From Mauremys mutica (taxonomy: Eukaryota > Chordata > Testudines > Geoemydidae), in contig NC_059084.1 of assembly GCF_020497125.1 (NCBI RefSeq), forward strand, positions 35,721,949 to 35,785,948: DNA of 64,000 nucleotides, written 5' to 3'. This document shows positions 20,240 through 29,988 of this stretch, piece after piece. A program made the position numbers and the translations under genes. The stretch's first letter is position 1. Each line of letters begins with the position of its first letter. The notes under the pieces are model-generated. The model saw only the letters and a program-made list of their open reading frames with translations. It was not told the DNA's origin and ran no database searches.

Positions 20240-22986
20240 TAGAATCATAGAATCATAGAATCTCAGGGTTGGAAGGGACCTCAGGAGGTCATCTAGTCCA
20301 ACCCCCTGCTCAAAGCAGGACCAAACCCAACTAAATCATCCCAGCCAGGGCTTTGTCAAGCCTGACCTTAAAAGCCTCTAAGGAAGGAGATTCCACTACC
20401 TCCCTAGGTAACCCATTCCAGTTCTTCACCACCCTACTAGTGAAAAAGTTTTTCCTAATATCCAACCTAAACCTCCCCCTCTGCAACTTGAGACCATTAC
20501 TCCTTGTTCTGTCATCTTCTACCACTGAGAACAGTCTAGATCCATCCTCTTTGGAACCCCCTTTCAGGTAGTTGAAAGCAGCTATCAAATCCCCCCTCAT
20601 TCTTCTCTTCTGCAGACTAAACAATCCCAGTTCCCTCAGCCTCTCCTCATAAGTCATGTGCTCCAGCCCCCTAATCATTTTTGTTGCCCTCCGCTGGACT
20701 CTCTCCAATTTATCCACATCCTTCTTGTAGTGTGGGGCCCAAAACTGGACACAGTACTCCAAATGAGGCCTCACCAGTGCTGAGTAGAGGGGGATGATCA
20801 CATCCCTTGATCTGCTTGAAATGCCCCTACTTATACAACCCAAAATGCCATTAGCCTTCTTGGCAACAAGGGCACACTGTTGACTCATATTCAGCTTTTC
20901 GTCCACCGTAACCCCTAGGTCCTTTTCTGCAGAACTGCTACCCAGCCATTCGGTCCCTAGTCTGTAGCAGTGCATGGGATTCTTCCGTCCTAAGTGCAGG
21001 ACTCTGCACTTGTCCTTGTTGAACCTCATCATATTTCTTTTGGCCCAATCCTCTAATTTTGTCTAGGTCCCTCTGTATCCTATCCCTACCCTCCAGCGTA
21101 TCAACCACTCCTCCCAGTTTAGTGTCATCTGCAAACTTGCTAAGGGTGCAGTCCACACCATCCTCCAGATCGTTAATGAAGATATTGAACAAAACCGGCC
21201 CCAGCACCGACCCTTGGGGCACTCCACTTGATACCGGCTGCCATCTAGACATGGAACCATTGATCACTACCCGTTGAGCCCGACCATCTAGCCAGTTTTC
21301 TATCCACCTTACCGTCCATTCATCCAGCCCAGACTTCTTTAACTTGCTGGCAAGAATACTGTGGGAGACTGTATCAAAAGCTTTGCTAAAATCCAGAAAT
21401 AGTACATCCACTGCTTTCCCCTCATCCACAGAGCCGGTTATCTCGTCATAGAAGGCAATTAGGTTAGTCAGGCATGACTTGCCCTTGGTGAATCCATGCT
21501 GACTGTTCCTGATCACTTTCCCCTCCTTTAAGTGGTTCAGGATTGATTCCTTGAGGACCTGTTCCATGATTTTTCCAGGGACTGAGGAGAGACTGACTGG
21601 CCTGTAGTTCCCTGGATCTTCCTTCTTCCCTTTTTTAAAGATGGGCACTACATTAGCTTTTTTCCAGTCATCCGGGACCTCCCCCGATCGCCATGATTTT
21701 TCAAAGATAATGGCCAATGGCTCTGCAATCTCATCGGCCAACTCCTTTAGCACCCTCGGATGCAGCGCATCCGGCCCCATGGACTTGTGCTCGTCCAGCT
21801 TTCCTAAATAGCCCCGAACTACTTCTTTCTCCACAGAGAGCTGGTCACCTCCTCCCCATACCGTGCTGCAGAGTGCAGCTGTCTGGGAGCTGACCTTGTC
21901 TGTGAAGACAGAGGCAAAAAAAAGCATTGAGTACACTAGCTTTCTCCACATCCTCTGTCACTAGGTTCCCTCCCTCATTCAGCAAGGGGCCCACACTTTC
22001 CTTGACTTTCTTCCTGTTGCTAACATACCTAAAGAAACCCTTCTTGTTACTCCTAACATCTCCAGCTAGCTGCAACTCCAAGTGTGATTTGGCCTTCCTG
22101 ATTTCACACCTGCATGCCTGAACAATACTTTTATACTCCTCCCTGGTTATTTGTCCAATCTTCCACTTCTTGTAAGCTGTTCTTTTGTGTTTAAGACGAG
22201 CAAGGATTTCACTGTTAAGCCAAGCTGGTCGCCTGCCATATTTACTTCTCTTCCTACACATCGGGATGGTTTGTTCCTGCAACCTCAATAAGGTTTCTTT
22301 GAAATACAGCCAGCTTTCCTCGACTCCTTTCCCCCGTCATGTTATTCTCCCAAGGGACCTTGCCCATCAGTTCCCTGAGGGAGTCAAAGTCTGCTTTTCT
22401 GAAGTCCAGGGTCTCTGTTCTACTGCTTTCCCTTTTTCCTTGTGTCAGGATCCTGAACTCGACCATCTCATGGTCACTGCCCCCCAGGTTCCCATCCACT
22501 ATTGCTTCCTCTACTATTTCTTCCCTGTTTGTGAGCAGCAGGTCAAGAAGAGCTTTTCCCCTAGTTGGTTCCTCCAGCACTTGCACCAGGAAATTGTCCC
22601 CTACACTATCCAGAAACTTCCTAGATTGTCTGTGCACTGCTGTATTGCTCTCCCAGCAGATATCGGGGTGATTAAAGTCACCCATGAGAACCAGGGCCTG
22701 TGATCTAGCAACTTCTGTTAGTTGCTGGAAGGAAAGCCTCGTCCACCTCATCCCCTGGTCCGGTGGTCTGTAGCAGACTCCCACCACGACATTACCCTTG
22801 TTGTTCATACTTCTAAATTTAATCCAGAGACACTCAGGTTTTTCTGCAGTTTCATACTGGAGCTCTGAGCAGTCATACTGCTCTCTTACATACAACGCAA
22901 CTCCCCCACCTTTTCTGCCCTGCCTATCCTTCCTGAACAGTTTATATCCATCCCATGACAGTACTCCATATGATAACAAGACATTT
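20240..22986 (-). mobile_element. CR1 LINE, 5'-truncated, 2.75 kb
   Basis: The 3' tail at 20240 has the complement of ATTCTATGATTCTATGATTC repeats and the GGTTGGAAGGGACCTCAGG block. The element carries most of ORF2. It split the last few codons of the Harbinger Myb-like gene. No target duplication is obvious, which is usual for CR1. Confidence 0.93.
20331..22986 (-). pseudogene. CR1 ORF2 (endonuclease and reverse transcriptase), frameshifted
   Basis: The endonuclease part (22986-22290) shows GYKLFRKDRQGRKGGGVALY, GVCYRPPDQ, LMGDFNHPDICWE and GGSDHEMVEF, including the catalytic D/N and SDH motifs; its first 30-40 residues are missing. The linker (about 22288-21845) and the RT (21951-20940) follow: [35 protein letters not shown] and the active-site FADDTKLGG are all present. 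The C-terminal domain ends at LDKALAGMI. At least three frameshifts (near 22270, 21900 and 20980) break it. The enzyme would nick DNA and copy its own RNA at the cut. Confidence 0.92.
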
Positions 22987-23095
22987 GCAAATCTGTGATT
23001 GTTCCATTCCCCACCCTCCCTCCTCCCACACAGCACAGATGGGTCATTCCATGTGTGTTTCTCCAGCAGTTGTATTTCTTTTCAATAAATGAATT
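22987..23095 (+). pseudogene. End of Harbinger Myb-like gene and its 3' region
   Basis: GCAAATCTGTGA directly after the CR1 border continues the reading of the split gene for two codons and a stop when the CR1 is disregarded. Beyond it, a TTTTCAATAAATG polyadenylation-like signal lies at 23081-23093. This supports insertion of the CR1 close to the stop codon. Confidence 0.5.
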
Positions 23096-23253
23096 TTTTG
23101 GTTTTCGATTTTCGAAACATTATTGCATTAAGTAAAAGATACCATAGCCCAGGAAAGCAACAGGTACTGCTAGTCAGTGCATCATACGTAGCAAACACAG
23201 ATGCCTACTAGCCTTGGAACCACTTCACTTCTGTGCAGGGCACCAAACATTAC

Positions 23254-24640
23254 TGATGATTTTCAGCATCGAATTGCTCCCTCAAGTCATCCCTATTTCT
23301 TACAGCCCTGTGCTGGGCACCTCTAATAGCCCTGGTCTCTGGCAGTTCAAATTCAGCCTCCAGGAATTGAATCTCAGCAGCCCATGCCTGAGTGAAGCTT
23401 TCACCCAGGGCCGGCTCCAGACCCCTGCGCGCCAAGCGCGCGCTTGGGGCGGCCTTTTGCCGCAAGGGCGGCAGGCGGGTCCGAAGGACCTTCCGCAGTC
23501 ATGCCTGCGGGAGGTCCAACGGAGCCGCGGGACGACCGGACCTCCTGCAGGCATGACTGCGGCGGGTGCGCTGGTCCCGCGGCTCGTGTGGACCTCCCGC
23601 AGGCATGACTGCGGAAGCTCCACTGTAGGCGCGGGACCAGCGGCACGTCTGCGGGAGGTCCGCGGAGGCGCGGGACCGGCGCCCGGCAGCGCGAGCGGCG
23701 CATCGCGCCGCCCTGCTTGGGGCAGCGGAATTCGTAGAGCCACCCCTGCTTTCACCCTTCCCTTCCCAAATGTTATGGAGGGTACAGCACATGGCTATAA
23801 CCGTAGGGATGCTGTCATCGGCCAGATCCAGCTTCCCATATAGACAGCGCCAGCAGCCCTTTAAACGGCCAAAAGCACACTCAACAGTCATTCTGCACCA
23901 ACTCAACCTGTGGTTGAACCGCTCCTTGCTGCTGTCAAGGCTCCCTGTGTATGGTTTCAAGAGCCATGGCATTAAAGGGTAGGCGGGGTCCCCAAGGATC
24001 ACAAAGGGCATTTTGACTTCCCCTACGGTTATCTTCTGGTCCAGGAAGAAAGTCCAGGCTTCAGCTTCCTGAACAGGCCAGTGTTCTGAAAGATGCGTGC
24101 GTCATGCACCTTTCCAGACCAGCCTGCGTTAATGTCTGTGAAATGTCCACAGTGATCCACAAGCGCCTGGAGAACCACTGAGAAATACCCCTTCTGATTT
24201 ATGTACTCAGAGGCTAGGTTGTCTGGTGCCAGAATTAGAATATGTGTGCCATCTATCGCCCCTTCGCAGTTAGGGAAACCCATTTGTGCAAAGCAGGGCT
24301 TTGAAGCAGAGGCCAGAGCTAGAGCATGGAGCAGCAGAGCTGCAGGTTTTTGCTGGAGCACAGCTCCAAAGCCCTGGTGCAAAGCCATCCACAAAGTCAC
24401 ACACATTGCCCAGAGTGAGTCACTGTTCTTCTGAGCAGGATGTGATTAATGGCCCTGCACACTTGCATCAACACGATTCCAACAGCAGACTTGCCTACTC
24501 CCAAACTGGTTAGTGACTAATCGGTAGCTCTCTGGAGTAGTCAGCTTCCAGACTGCAATCACCACACAATTCTCCACCAGCAGGGCACCTTTCAATCTCG
24601 TGTCCTTGCACCGCAGGGTGAGGGCGAGCTCAGCACGAAA
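23254..24640 (-). pseudogene. Harbinger (DDE_Tnp_4) transposase, broken and N-terminally cut
   Basis: Read on the minus strand: an N-terminal helix piece with VIAVWKLTTPESYRLVTNQFG (about 24580-24500), GFPNCEGAIDGTHILI (first catalytic Asp, about 24290-24240), YINQKGYFSVVLQALVDH, INAGWSGKVHDARIF (second Asp region), LGDPAYPLMPWLLKPYTG (about 23990-23940) and ECAFGRLKGCWRCL (catalytic Glu, about 23870). After the inserted hAT MITE the C-terminal tail resumes at 23405 and ends near 23254 (RDDLREQFDAENH). Frameshifts occur near 24440 and 24030. The N-terminus is cut at 24640 by the retrovirus. Confidence 0.85.
23406..23748. mobile_element. hAT MITE with 8-bp target duplication
   Basis: Ends CAGGGCCGGCTCCAG and GTAGAGCCACCCCTG are inverted partners. 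A perfect direct repeat CTTTCACC flanks it at 23398-23405 and 23749-23756. The inside is very GC-rich with repeated GCGGGAGGTCC and TCATGCCTGCGG blocks in both orientations. It interrupts the Harbinger transposase C-terminal region. The apparent 209-codon and 170-codon open frames over it are composition artefacts. Confidence 0.9.
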
Positions 24641-24982
24641 TGTTGGGAATATTTTGCTAGCTTAGCAGATGGTAGTGGGGGAAGCTTGAGATGTTTAGGT
24701 TTTCAGGTTGGGTTAATTAGGCTGGGAGTTTGTTATGAGAAGTTGGCCTTGGCTAACTTCTCTCTAGCAGGCAATACTAGGATAATAAATTAGAAAGCTG
24801 TCTAGGATGATGTTACCCGATGAAGTTAGAGCAGTGCTTGTGTGTATTTTGTTACCCAATTAGCAATTGCCTGCTTGCCTGCTTTAAAGGTATAAAGATG
24901 TATGCTGGAGAGAAATAAACGGACTTTGCTACCAATCAAACTGACTGTTGAGCATTTGTCCAGGTCCGCCTGCGATGCGACA
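24641..24982 (+). repeat. 5' LTR (342 bp)
   Basis: Starts TGTTGGGAAT and ends TGCGATGCGACA. It matches 33797-34179 over its full length. A TATAAAG box at 24891 and AATAAA at 24914 mark the U3/R region; R-U5 is short, about 70-90 bases. The primer site starts two bases after the end. Confidence 0.95.
24891..24919 (+). promoter_or_regulatory. 5' LTR TATA box and polyadenylation signal
   Basis: TATAAAG at 24891-24897 and AATAAA at 24914-24919, 17 bases downstream. In this compact arrangement transcription would start close to the AATAAA, so the signal may lie in or next to R. The same pair is kept in the 3' LTR (34086-34092 and 34109-34114). Confidence 0.75.
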
Positions 24983-24984
24983 AA

Positions 24985-25002
24985 TGGTGACCCCGACGTG
25001 AT
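24985..25002 (+). promoter_or_regulatory. Primer binding site, tRNA-Trp type
   Basis: TGGTGACCCCGACGTGAT is the complement of the 3' end of vertebrate tRNA-Trp with its CCA. This primer is the one used by avian alpharetroviruses. The match continues partly beyond 18 bases. Confidence 0.9.
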
Positions 25003-25133
25003 TCGAATCGAATGCTGATAGTGTTCGGTGGCCTGACCCAGGCGGAGGAGCCGCGTCGGGGAGTGCTGGAGAAGGGCCAGCCCCCGGGCGTCCAAAGGAG
25101 AGGCGCATCTGAGCTCAGAGGTGAGCGGCTAAT
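25003..25133 (+). promoter_or_regulatory. Retroviral leader with splice donor
   Basis: Untranslated leader between the primer site and gag. CAGAG|GTGAGC at 25116-25126 (GT at 25121) is a strong splice donor, suited to make the env message with the acceptor near 32330. The packaging signal should lie here, but no fold was computed. Confidence 0.6.
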
Positions 25134-27236
25134 ATGGGGGACCGCTGCATCAGCGGAAGAAAAAACGGTGCATGAATATTTGATAACGCATCGCGGAACG
25201 GCAGGGAGAAAAGCTCCCCTCTGATACGTTATCCCGCCAGCTACGGTGGGGACGAGAAAAGGGGACTTTTCGTTAAGCCGAGTACAATTTTTGATACAAC
25301 TGTTTGGGAGCGGCTAGGCTCCGAGCTTTGGAAGTCGGTGGCTCAGGGCGATAAGGAAGCCTTCTCCCTGAGCCCAGTATGGGACAAAACGAAGAAGATA
25401 GTGGAAACTCTCGCGGCCGAAGCAGGAGTGCAGGCGGCTCTTTCTGAGATTTTTCCACCCACCGCCCGAAGTGCCCTTCTGTGTTGCCGGTTGGAGCCCG
25501 GGAGTTTTTCGGTGGCGAGCCCACGGTGATACCTTTGGCTTCCGACCTGGATGATTTTGCCCCTGCTACGGTCCCACTACCCTCCAATGCGGCCCTTGGC
25601 CCCGATGTGATTGATCCTGCTACGGTTCCGTTACCCCCCGATACGCCCGAGCCTATGGAGATAGCTTCGCCGTATGCACCGCCCCCAAAGCCATGTCGTG
25701 GTCCACGGGGTCTGGGGTGTCACGATTGCGGGGAAGCAGAGGGGGCTCGGACGGAACATGTGCCATTACAGACATCACAGAGATATCCTGATTTGACTAC
25801 GTTTACCCAATTTACTCAGTCTGATGCCTTTTATAAGGAGATGGAGCGCCAGGGTCAACAGCTACAAGACATTTATAATAAGTTGGATCAAATGCAAGGT
25901 TTCCCACCTGGATCATCGCGTCGCATCTTCACGAGTGTTTTCACCCGACTAGCCCTTCCGCCCCGCCTGGCCCTGGGGACCCTTCAACTGGGGACCCTCT
26001 GGATCCGGTACGGCGCTGGCATGGAGTTTTAAAAGAAGCCATCCTTGAAGGTTTGACACCCGAGGCTTTTCCAGTGGTCACGTCAGACCCTCAACATCCT
26101 AACCGTCGGCAGTGGGCTCCTTTGGATTGGAAGTTGATTCGTGAGGCGCAGAAATCGATTATGGCTTATGGACTAGATAATTCGTATGTACAGTCCATTA
26201 TTGAACAAGTGTTTACTGGACAGGCAATGTGTCCATATGATGCGATTAAGTTGGCTGACATGCTTCTTACGCCTACACAGAAACTGCTGTGGAAAGATGA
26301 TTGGGCTAAAAGAATTGATTTGGCCCTTGTCCGCAATTTGGATTTACCGGACGATGATGTTCGGCGTGTAGCCACCGTCGATATGTTTTTGGGGACCGGC
26401 CGATTTGTTGACCCGCATCTGCAAGCCCGCCTTGACCCCCGAATCCTGCAGCAATCACAGGAACTGGCTCTGGCTGCCCTTAAAGCGGTGCCCCCAGATG
26501 GGGAAGCCGGCCCCCTCCATATGCTAAAATTACACAAGGCCCGTTGGAACCTTATGCTACCTTTTTGGATCGCCTTCGAGAGGCTATTGATAGATCCCCT
26601 AATCTGACGCCAGAGGCCAGAACCGCAGTTGGACTTGATCTTGCCACCCAGAATGCAAACCCCACTTGCCGCCGCATATTGCCACCTTGCCAAAGACTGC
26701 GACCCTGATGGAAATGATTGAGGCGTGTAACAGGGCCGCTATGTTTGAAGAAACGGATAAAGCTACAATTCATGCTAAGGCACATGCCACTGCACTGGCC
26801 GTTGCATTACAACCTCTGATCTGGCGGAAGCGAGGGGCCAGACGGCCAGCCCGGTCAAGCGGCCTCTGTTTTGGTTGTGGAAAGCCCGGACATATCCGGT
26901 GGAACTGCCCTGTGCAAAGTGGGCAGCGACCCCCTGATGTGTCGCCTAAAGCCGCTACCGGCGTTTGTGCACGATGTGATAAGTTTGGCCACCGCGCCTT
27001 TGAGTGTTGGTCGCGCCGCAGAAAGGATGGAAACACTGCTGCCGGGAAACGGACCGCGGAGCGCCCCTCGGAGGAGCGCGACGACACAAATGCCTCCAGC
27101 CACCAATCCGGCTGCCTGGAACGCCTCACCGGAGCAACCCGTGGCAGTGCCGAAGTGGATGTGGCCACAGCGGCAGACACAGTCATAAAGGATGACAAAG
27201 TCCATGTTCTTCCTTCTAATACTAATGGCCCATTAG
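25134..27236 (+). pseudogene. gag: Retroviral gag (matrix, proline-rich, capsid, nucleocapsid), frameshifted
   Basis: A possible start is ATG 25134 (MGD, a myristoylation-type N-terminus), in frame with the matrix-like part after a stop at 25173. The matrix-like stretch (25176-25526) includes WERLGSELWKSVAQGDKEA. A proline-rich region (25481-26032) has repeated ATVPLPP motifs. Capsid occupies about 26040-26607, with FPVVTSD, APLDWKLIREAQKSI and the LLTPTQKLLWKDDW run resembling beta/alpharetroviral capsids. Nucleocapsid has two CCHC knuckles, CFGCGKPGHIRWNC (about 26866-26907) and CARCDKFGHRAFEC (about 26967-27008). The domains lie in three frames, so at least three indels have disabled the gene. 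Confidence 0.85.
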
Positions 27237-27496
27237 GATTTGGAACTGAGTGCCCTTTTGATCGGCCGCTCATCAACATCAAAACAAGGTATTTTTGTTT
27301 TGCCTGGCCTTATTGATGCTGACTATACGGAAAATATTGAAATTATGGTACGTGCCCTTGGTCCCCCTATAACCATCACTGCTGGCACACGCTTGGCTCA
27401 GTTGATACCTTTTAAAGGATGTGTGCCCAGGACGACCCAGATTGATCGCGGGTCTCGGGGTTTGGATCTACTGGACCTCCCCAAATTGCCTTTGCC
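27200..27496 (+). pseudogene. Retroviral dUTPase domain (dut), frameshifted
   Basis: Between nucleocapsid and protease the frames show dUTPase motifs: VLPSNTNGPLGFGTECPF in one frame, then LLIGRSS, VLPGLIDADYTENIEI (the motif with the catalytic Asp region) and AGTRLAQLIPF in the next frame. dUTPase breaks down dUTP and limits uracil in viral DNA. Its place upstream of protease is the betaretroviral arrangement; alpharetroviruses lack it. At least one indel near 27245 breaks the domain. Confidence 0.8.
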
Positions 27497-27845
27497 ATGG
27501 AAGTCACTCCGCGTAAGCCCATTCGAACTGTTCGCTTTCAGGGGTCCGATGGGCGACAGATTGTTCATGAAGCCCTCTTGGACACGGGGGCCGATGTGAC
27601 TATAATCCCCTCTCGATTTTGGCTGGAGTTTTGGCCCTTGCGGGATGCCGCCACGCCTGTGAGCGGGATTGGCGGGACTCAGTTGACTTCGCATTAGTGT
27701 GGATTTTATTACCATTGTTGATGTGGAAGATCCGGCCACGAGCGCGAAGGTTCGCCCTTATGTGATGCAGGCTCCGATCTGGTTATTAGGTCGAGATTGC
27801 TTAAGTCAGTGGGGCGTTGTGCTGCAGAATTCACCTTTTGCCTAG
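27497..27845 (+). pseudogene. pro: Retroviral aspartic protease (pro), frameshifted
   Basis: The active site LLDTGADVTIIP lies at about 27577-27612 and the C-terminal substrate-site motif [12 protein letters not shown] at about 27780-27815. The two halves are in different frames, so an indel lies near 27690, where a TAG also ends the first half. The second half shares the dUTPase frame and stops at 27843-27845, overlapping the start of pol, which is one frame back (-1). This fits a betaretrovirus-like pro-pol ribosomal frameshift, though no clean slippery heptamer was seen. Confidence 0.8.
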
Positions 27846-28256
27846 CGGCCATTGAGGAGCGGCCGATCCTACAGCTGGAATGGACAACCACCACACCGGT
27901 CTGGGTCGCTCAGTGGCCGCTGCACAAAGACAAGCTCGCCCGAGTACATAAACTTGTGCAGGACCAACTGGCTAAGGGTCATCTTAAACCTTCCCTTAGC
28001 CCCTGGAATACCCCTACCCTACCCAAAAAATCTGGGCGCTGGCGTTTGTTGCAAGATCTACGCGCTGTTAATGCTGTGATGAAGGACATGGGCGCCCTCC
28101 AACCTGGGCTGCCCACACCTACTATGCTTCCGCATGGATGGCCTTTGCTTGTTATTGATCTCAAGGATTGCTTTTTTACCATTGCTTTGCATCCTGCGGA
28201 CCGAGAGAAGTTTGCCTTTTCCGTGCCTTCTGTCAATAAGGCTGAACCTGTTAAAC
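27797..28256 (+). pseudogene. pol: Pol, N-terminal reverse transcriptase part
   Basis: Open frame with the RT finger and palm start: [43 protein letters not shown] and the first catalytic Asp block [11 protein letters not shown], then [16 protein letters not shown]. It is cut at 28256 by a hAT transposon. The reading phase on the far side of the insertion is compatible with this one once the element and one target-site copy are ignored. The domain style is betaretrovirus-like. Confidence 0.9.
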
Positions 28257-29980
28257 CTGAGGGGTCTCAAACGTGCGCCCCGGGGGCCGCATGCGGCCCG
28301 CGGTGCTCTGCCCTGCGGCCCGCGGTGAGCCCCAGGGGAGCTCCGCTGGGGCCCCATAGAGAAACGCTGAGGCTCCCGCCTCCGCCCCTCTCCTGGAGCC
28401 TCAGGGTCTCCGGCGGGGCCCCTGAGCCCCGCCCCGCTCAGAGACGCGTGGTGAGGGGGCGGGGCTCGGAGCTCCAACGGGGCCTGAGCCCCACCCCGCT
28501 CAGAGCGGCGTGGGGAGGGGGCGGGGCAGCTGCCTCCGCTCGGCGTGGAGCTCACAGCCCCGCCCCCTCAGCACGCGGCCCTCTGAGCGGGACGAGCGTC
28601 AGGCGCTCAGGCCGGAGACCGCGCTCGAGGTGTAAAGCGGGAGGCATGGGAGAAGCGGTGAGAACCCCGCGCGGGCCCGGGAGCCTGGGCACGGGCCGTG
28701 GTGCGGTGGGGGAGGGAAGCGGGATTCCCCGAGCTGGGGCCCTGGGCCGGGGGAAAGAGGGAAGCGGGACCCGCCGGGGCCGGGCTGGGGGCGTGGGGGG
28801 AAGCGAAGCGGGACCCGCCGCGGTGGGCCGAGAGGGCTGGTGGGGTGGGGAAGGGAAAGGCGAGACCCCTCCGTGGCTGCGGTGCCGGAGCCGGGGGGCA
28901 ATGCGGCGGCAGGTTATATACTTGGTGTGGGGCCCGGGCCCCAGCAATATTCCAGGGTCTGGGACGCCCTGCCTCCAGACAATGCAGATTGGAGCTGGGA
29001 TCTCATTACCCGGCCACCTCCCCCCCCCGCCCCCCCGGTTCCTGCCTGGATTCGGACCCCGGGCCCACCCGCAGTACTGGCAAGGAGCAGCGCTGCCCTT
29101 ACCCCTGAGCCTCTCCAACCCAAAACCCTCAGCCCCAGCACAGAGCCCTCATTCCCCCCGCACCCTAATCCTCAGCCCCAGCCCCTGAGCACCCCCACAT
29201 CAAAACCCCTCATCCCCCTGCAACCCTAATTCCTCACGACACCACACGCCCAGAACCCTCATTCCCCCCCCACACCACTAATCCTTCTGCCCCAGCCTCT
29301 TCTGAGCGCGAGCCCCACAACATGAACCCCTCATCCCCCCACACCCCTAATCCTCTGCCCGCAGCCCTGAGCGCCCCCACATCATGAGAATCCCCTCATC
29401 CACAGCCCTGCACCTCCTCACACTCCAAACCTCTTCCCTATCACCTGAGCCCCCTCGCATCATGAACCCCTGCATTCCCACTCTAGACCCTCACCGCCCC
29501 TACAGCCCAACCCTCTTTCCCTAGCCCTGAGACCCCCTCCTTCATCATGTACCCCCTCACCCTCATCTCCCCAATAGCCCTCATCCCCGCACTCCCTCCT
29601 ATCCTCCACATATCTCCACTCCCAAATGCCTGCATCTCTTCCGCACCTCCCTTCCTGCAGCCTGATAGCCTGCATCGAGCACAGAGCCTGCATCCAGACC
29701 CCCTCCCCCACCCAAACTCCCTCCCAGAGCCTTAGGCAGTAAATCTAAGTGCGTGTTTTGTCCTTTGAGTGAGGTGCATTACTGAGTGTATATATTTATT
29801 AAAACTGCGCGCGCTTAGGGGAGGAGGTGGAGAAGAGACAGGGCAGGGGCGGGGCCTCATGGAAGGGGTGGATTGGGGGTGGGGCCAGGGGCAGCAAGGG
29901 GGCGTGTCAGTGATGCGGCCCTCGGGCCAATGCACTAGTCCTCATGCGGCCCTCGGGGTCATTTGAGTTTGAGACCCCTG
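28257..29980. mobile_element. hAT transposon (non-autonomous, 1.72 kb) inside RT gene
   Basis: Perfect 8-bp direct repeats TGTTAAAC at 28249-28256 and 29981-29988 flank the element, the hallmark of hAT insertion. Its ends GGGGTCTCAAAC (28261) and GTTTGAGACCCC (29968-29979) are inverted. Near both ends lie GCGGCCC-rich blocks (ATGCGGCCCGCGG and ATGCGGCCCTCGGG). The inside has a CpG-rich part (28280-29050) and a C-rich degenerate repeat part (29050-29740). No transposase frame is credible; the open frames over it have repetitive composition. It inserted after the retrovirus did. Confidence 0.93.
29050..29740 (+). repeat. Degenerate C-rich minisatellite-like array within the hAT
   Basis: Loose repeats of CCCTCATCCCCC / CCCTAATCCTC / AGCCCTGAGC at irregular spacing of about 40-70 bases. 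The same style of repeat occurs in the partial hAT-like element at 63578-64000, which supports a shared element family. Confidence 0.6.
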
Positions 29981-29988
29981 TGTTAAAC

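Larger units (their letters stand above)
17954..24640. mobile_element. Long two-gene PIF/Harbinger transposon, broken by four insertions or cuts
   Basis: The left part begins near 17954 with GC-rich repeated CTGCAGCTGGAGC motifs. Inside are a Myb-like gene on the plus strand and a DDE transposase on the minus strand in convergent order, the two-gene plan of autonomous Harbinger elements. A CR1 (20240-22986) lies in the last codons of the Myb gene, a hAT MITE (23406-23748) lies near the end of the transposase gene, and a retrovirus (from 24641) cuts the transposase N-terminal part. The missing N-terminal end and right terminus are not found beyond the retrovirus. Confidence 0.8.

Noticed and set aside
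23214..23843. 209-codon plus-strand and 170-codon minus-strand frames
   Set aside because: They run through a GC-rich hAT MITE inside the Harbinger transposase; only the transposase parts on the minus strand are meaningful.
25012..25224. Alternative gag start in the leader (70-codon frame)
   Set aside because: It ends before the matrix-like region and is in a different frame from it; it contains the primer-site-proximal leader and the splice donor.
27797..29188. 463-codon frame joining RT with a GC-rich tail
   Set aside because: Only the first part is RT; after 28256 it reads into an inserted hAT transposon, so the fusion protein is an accident.
29050..29740. Telomere-like CCCTAA repeats
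   Set aside because: CCCTAA appears only now and then within an irregular C-rich array, not as a tandem run; it is part of the hAT element.
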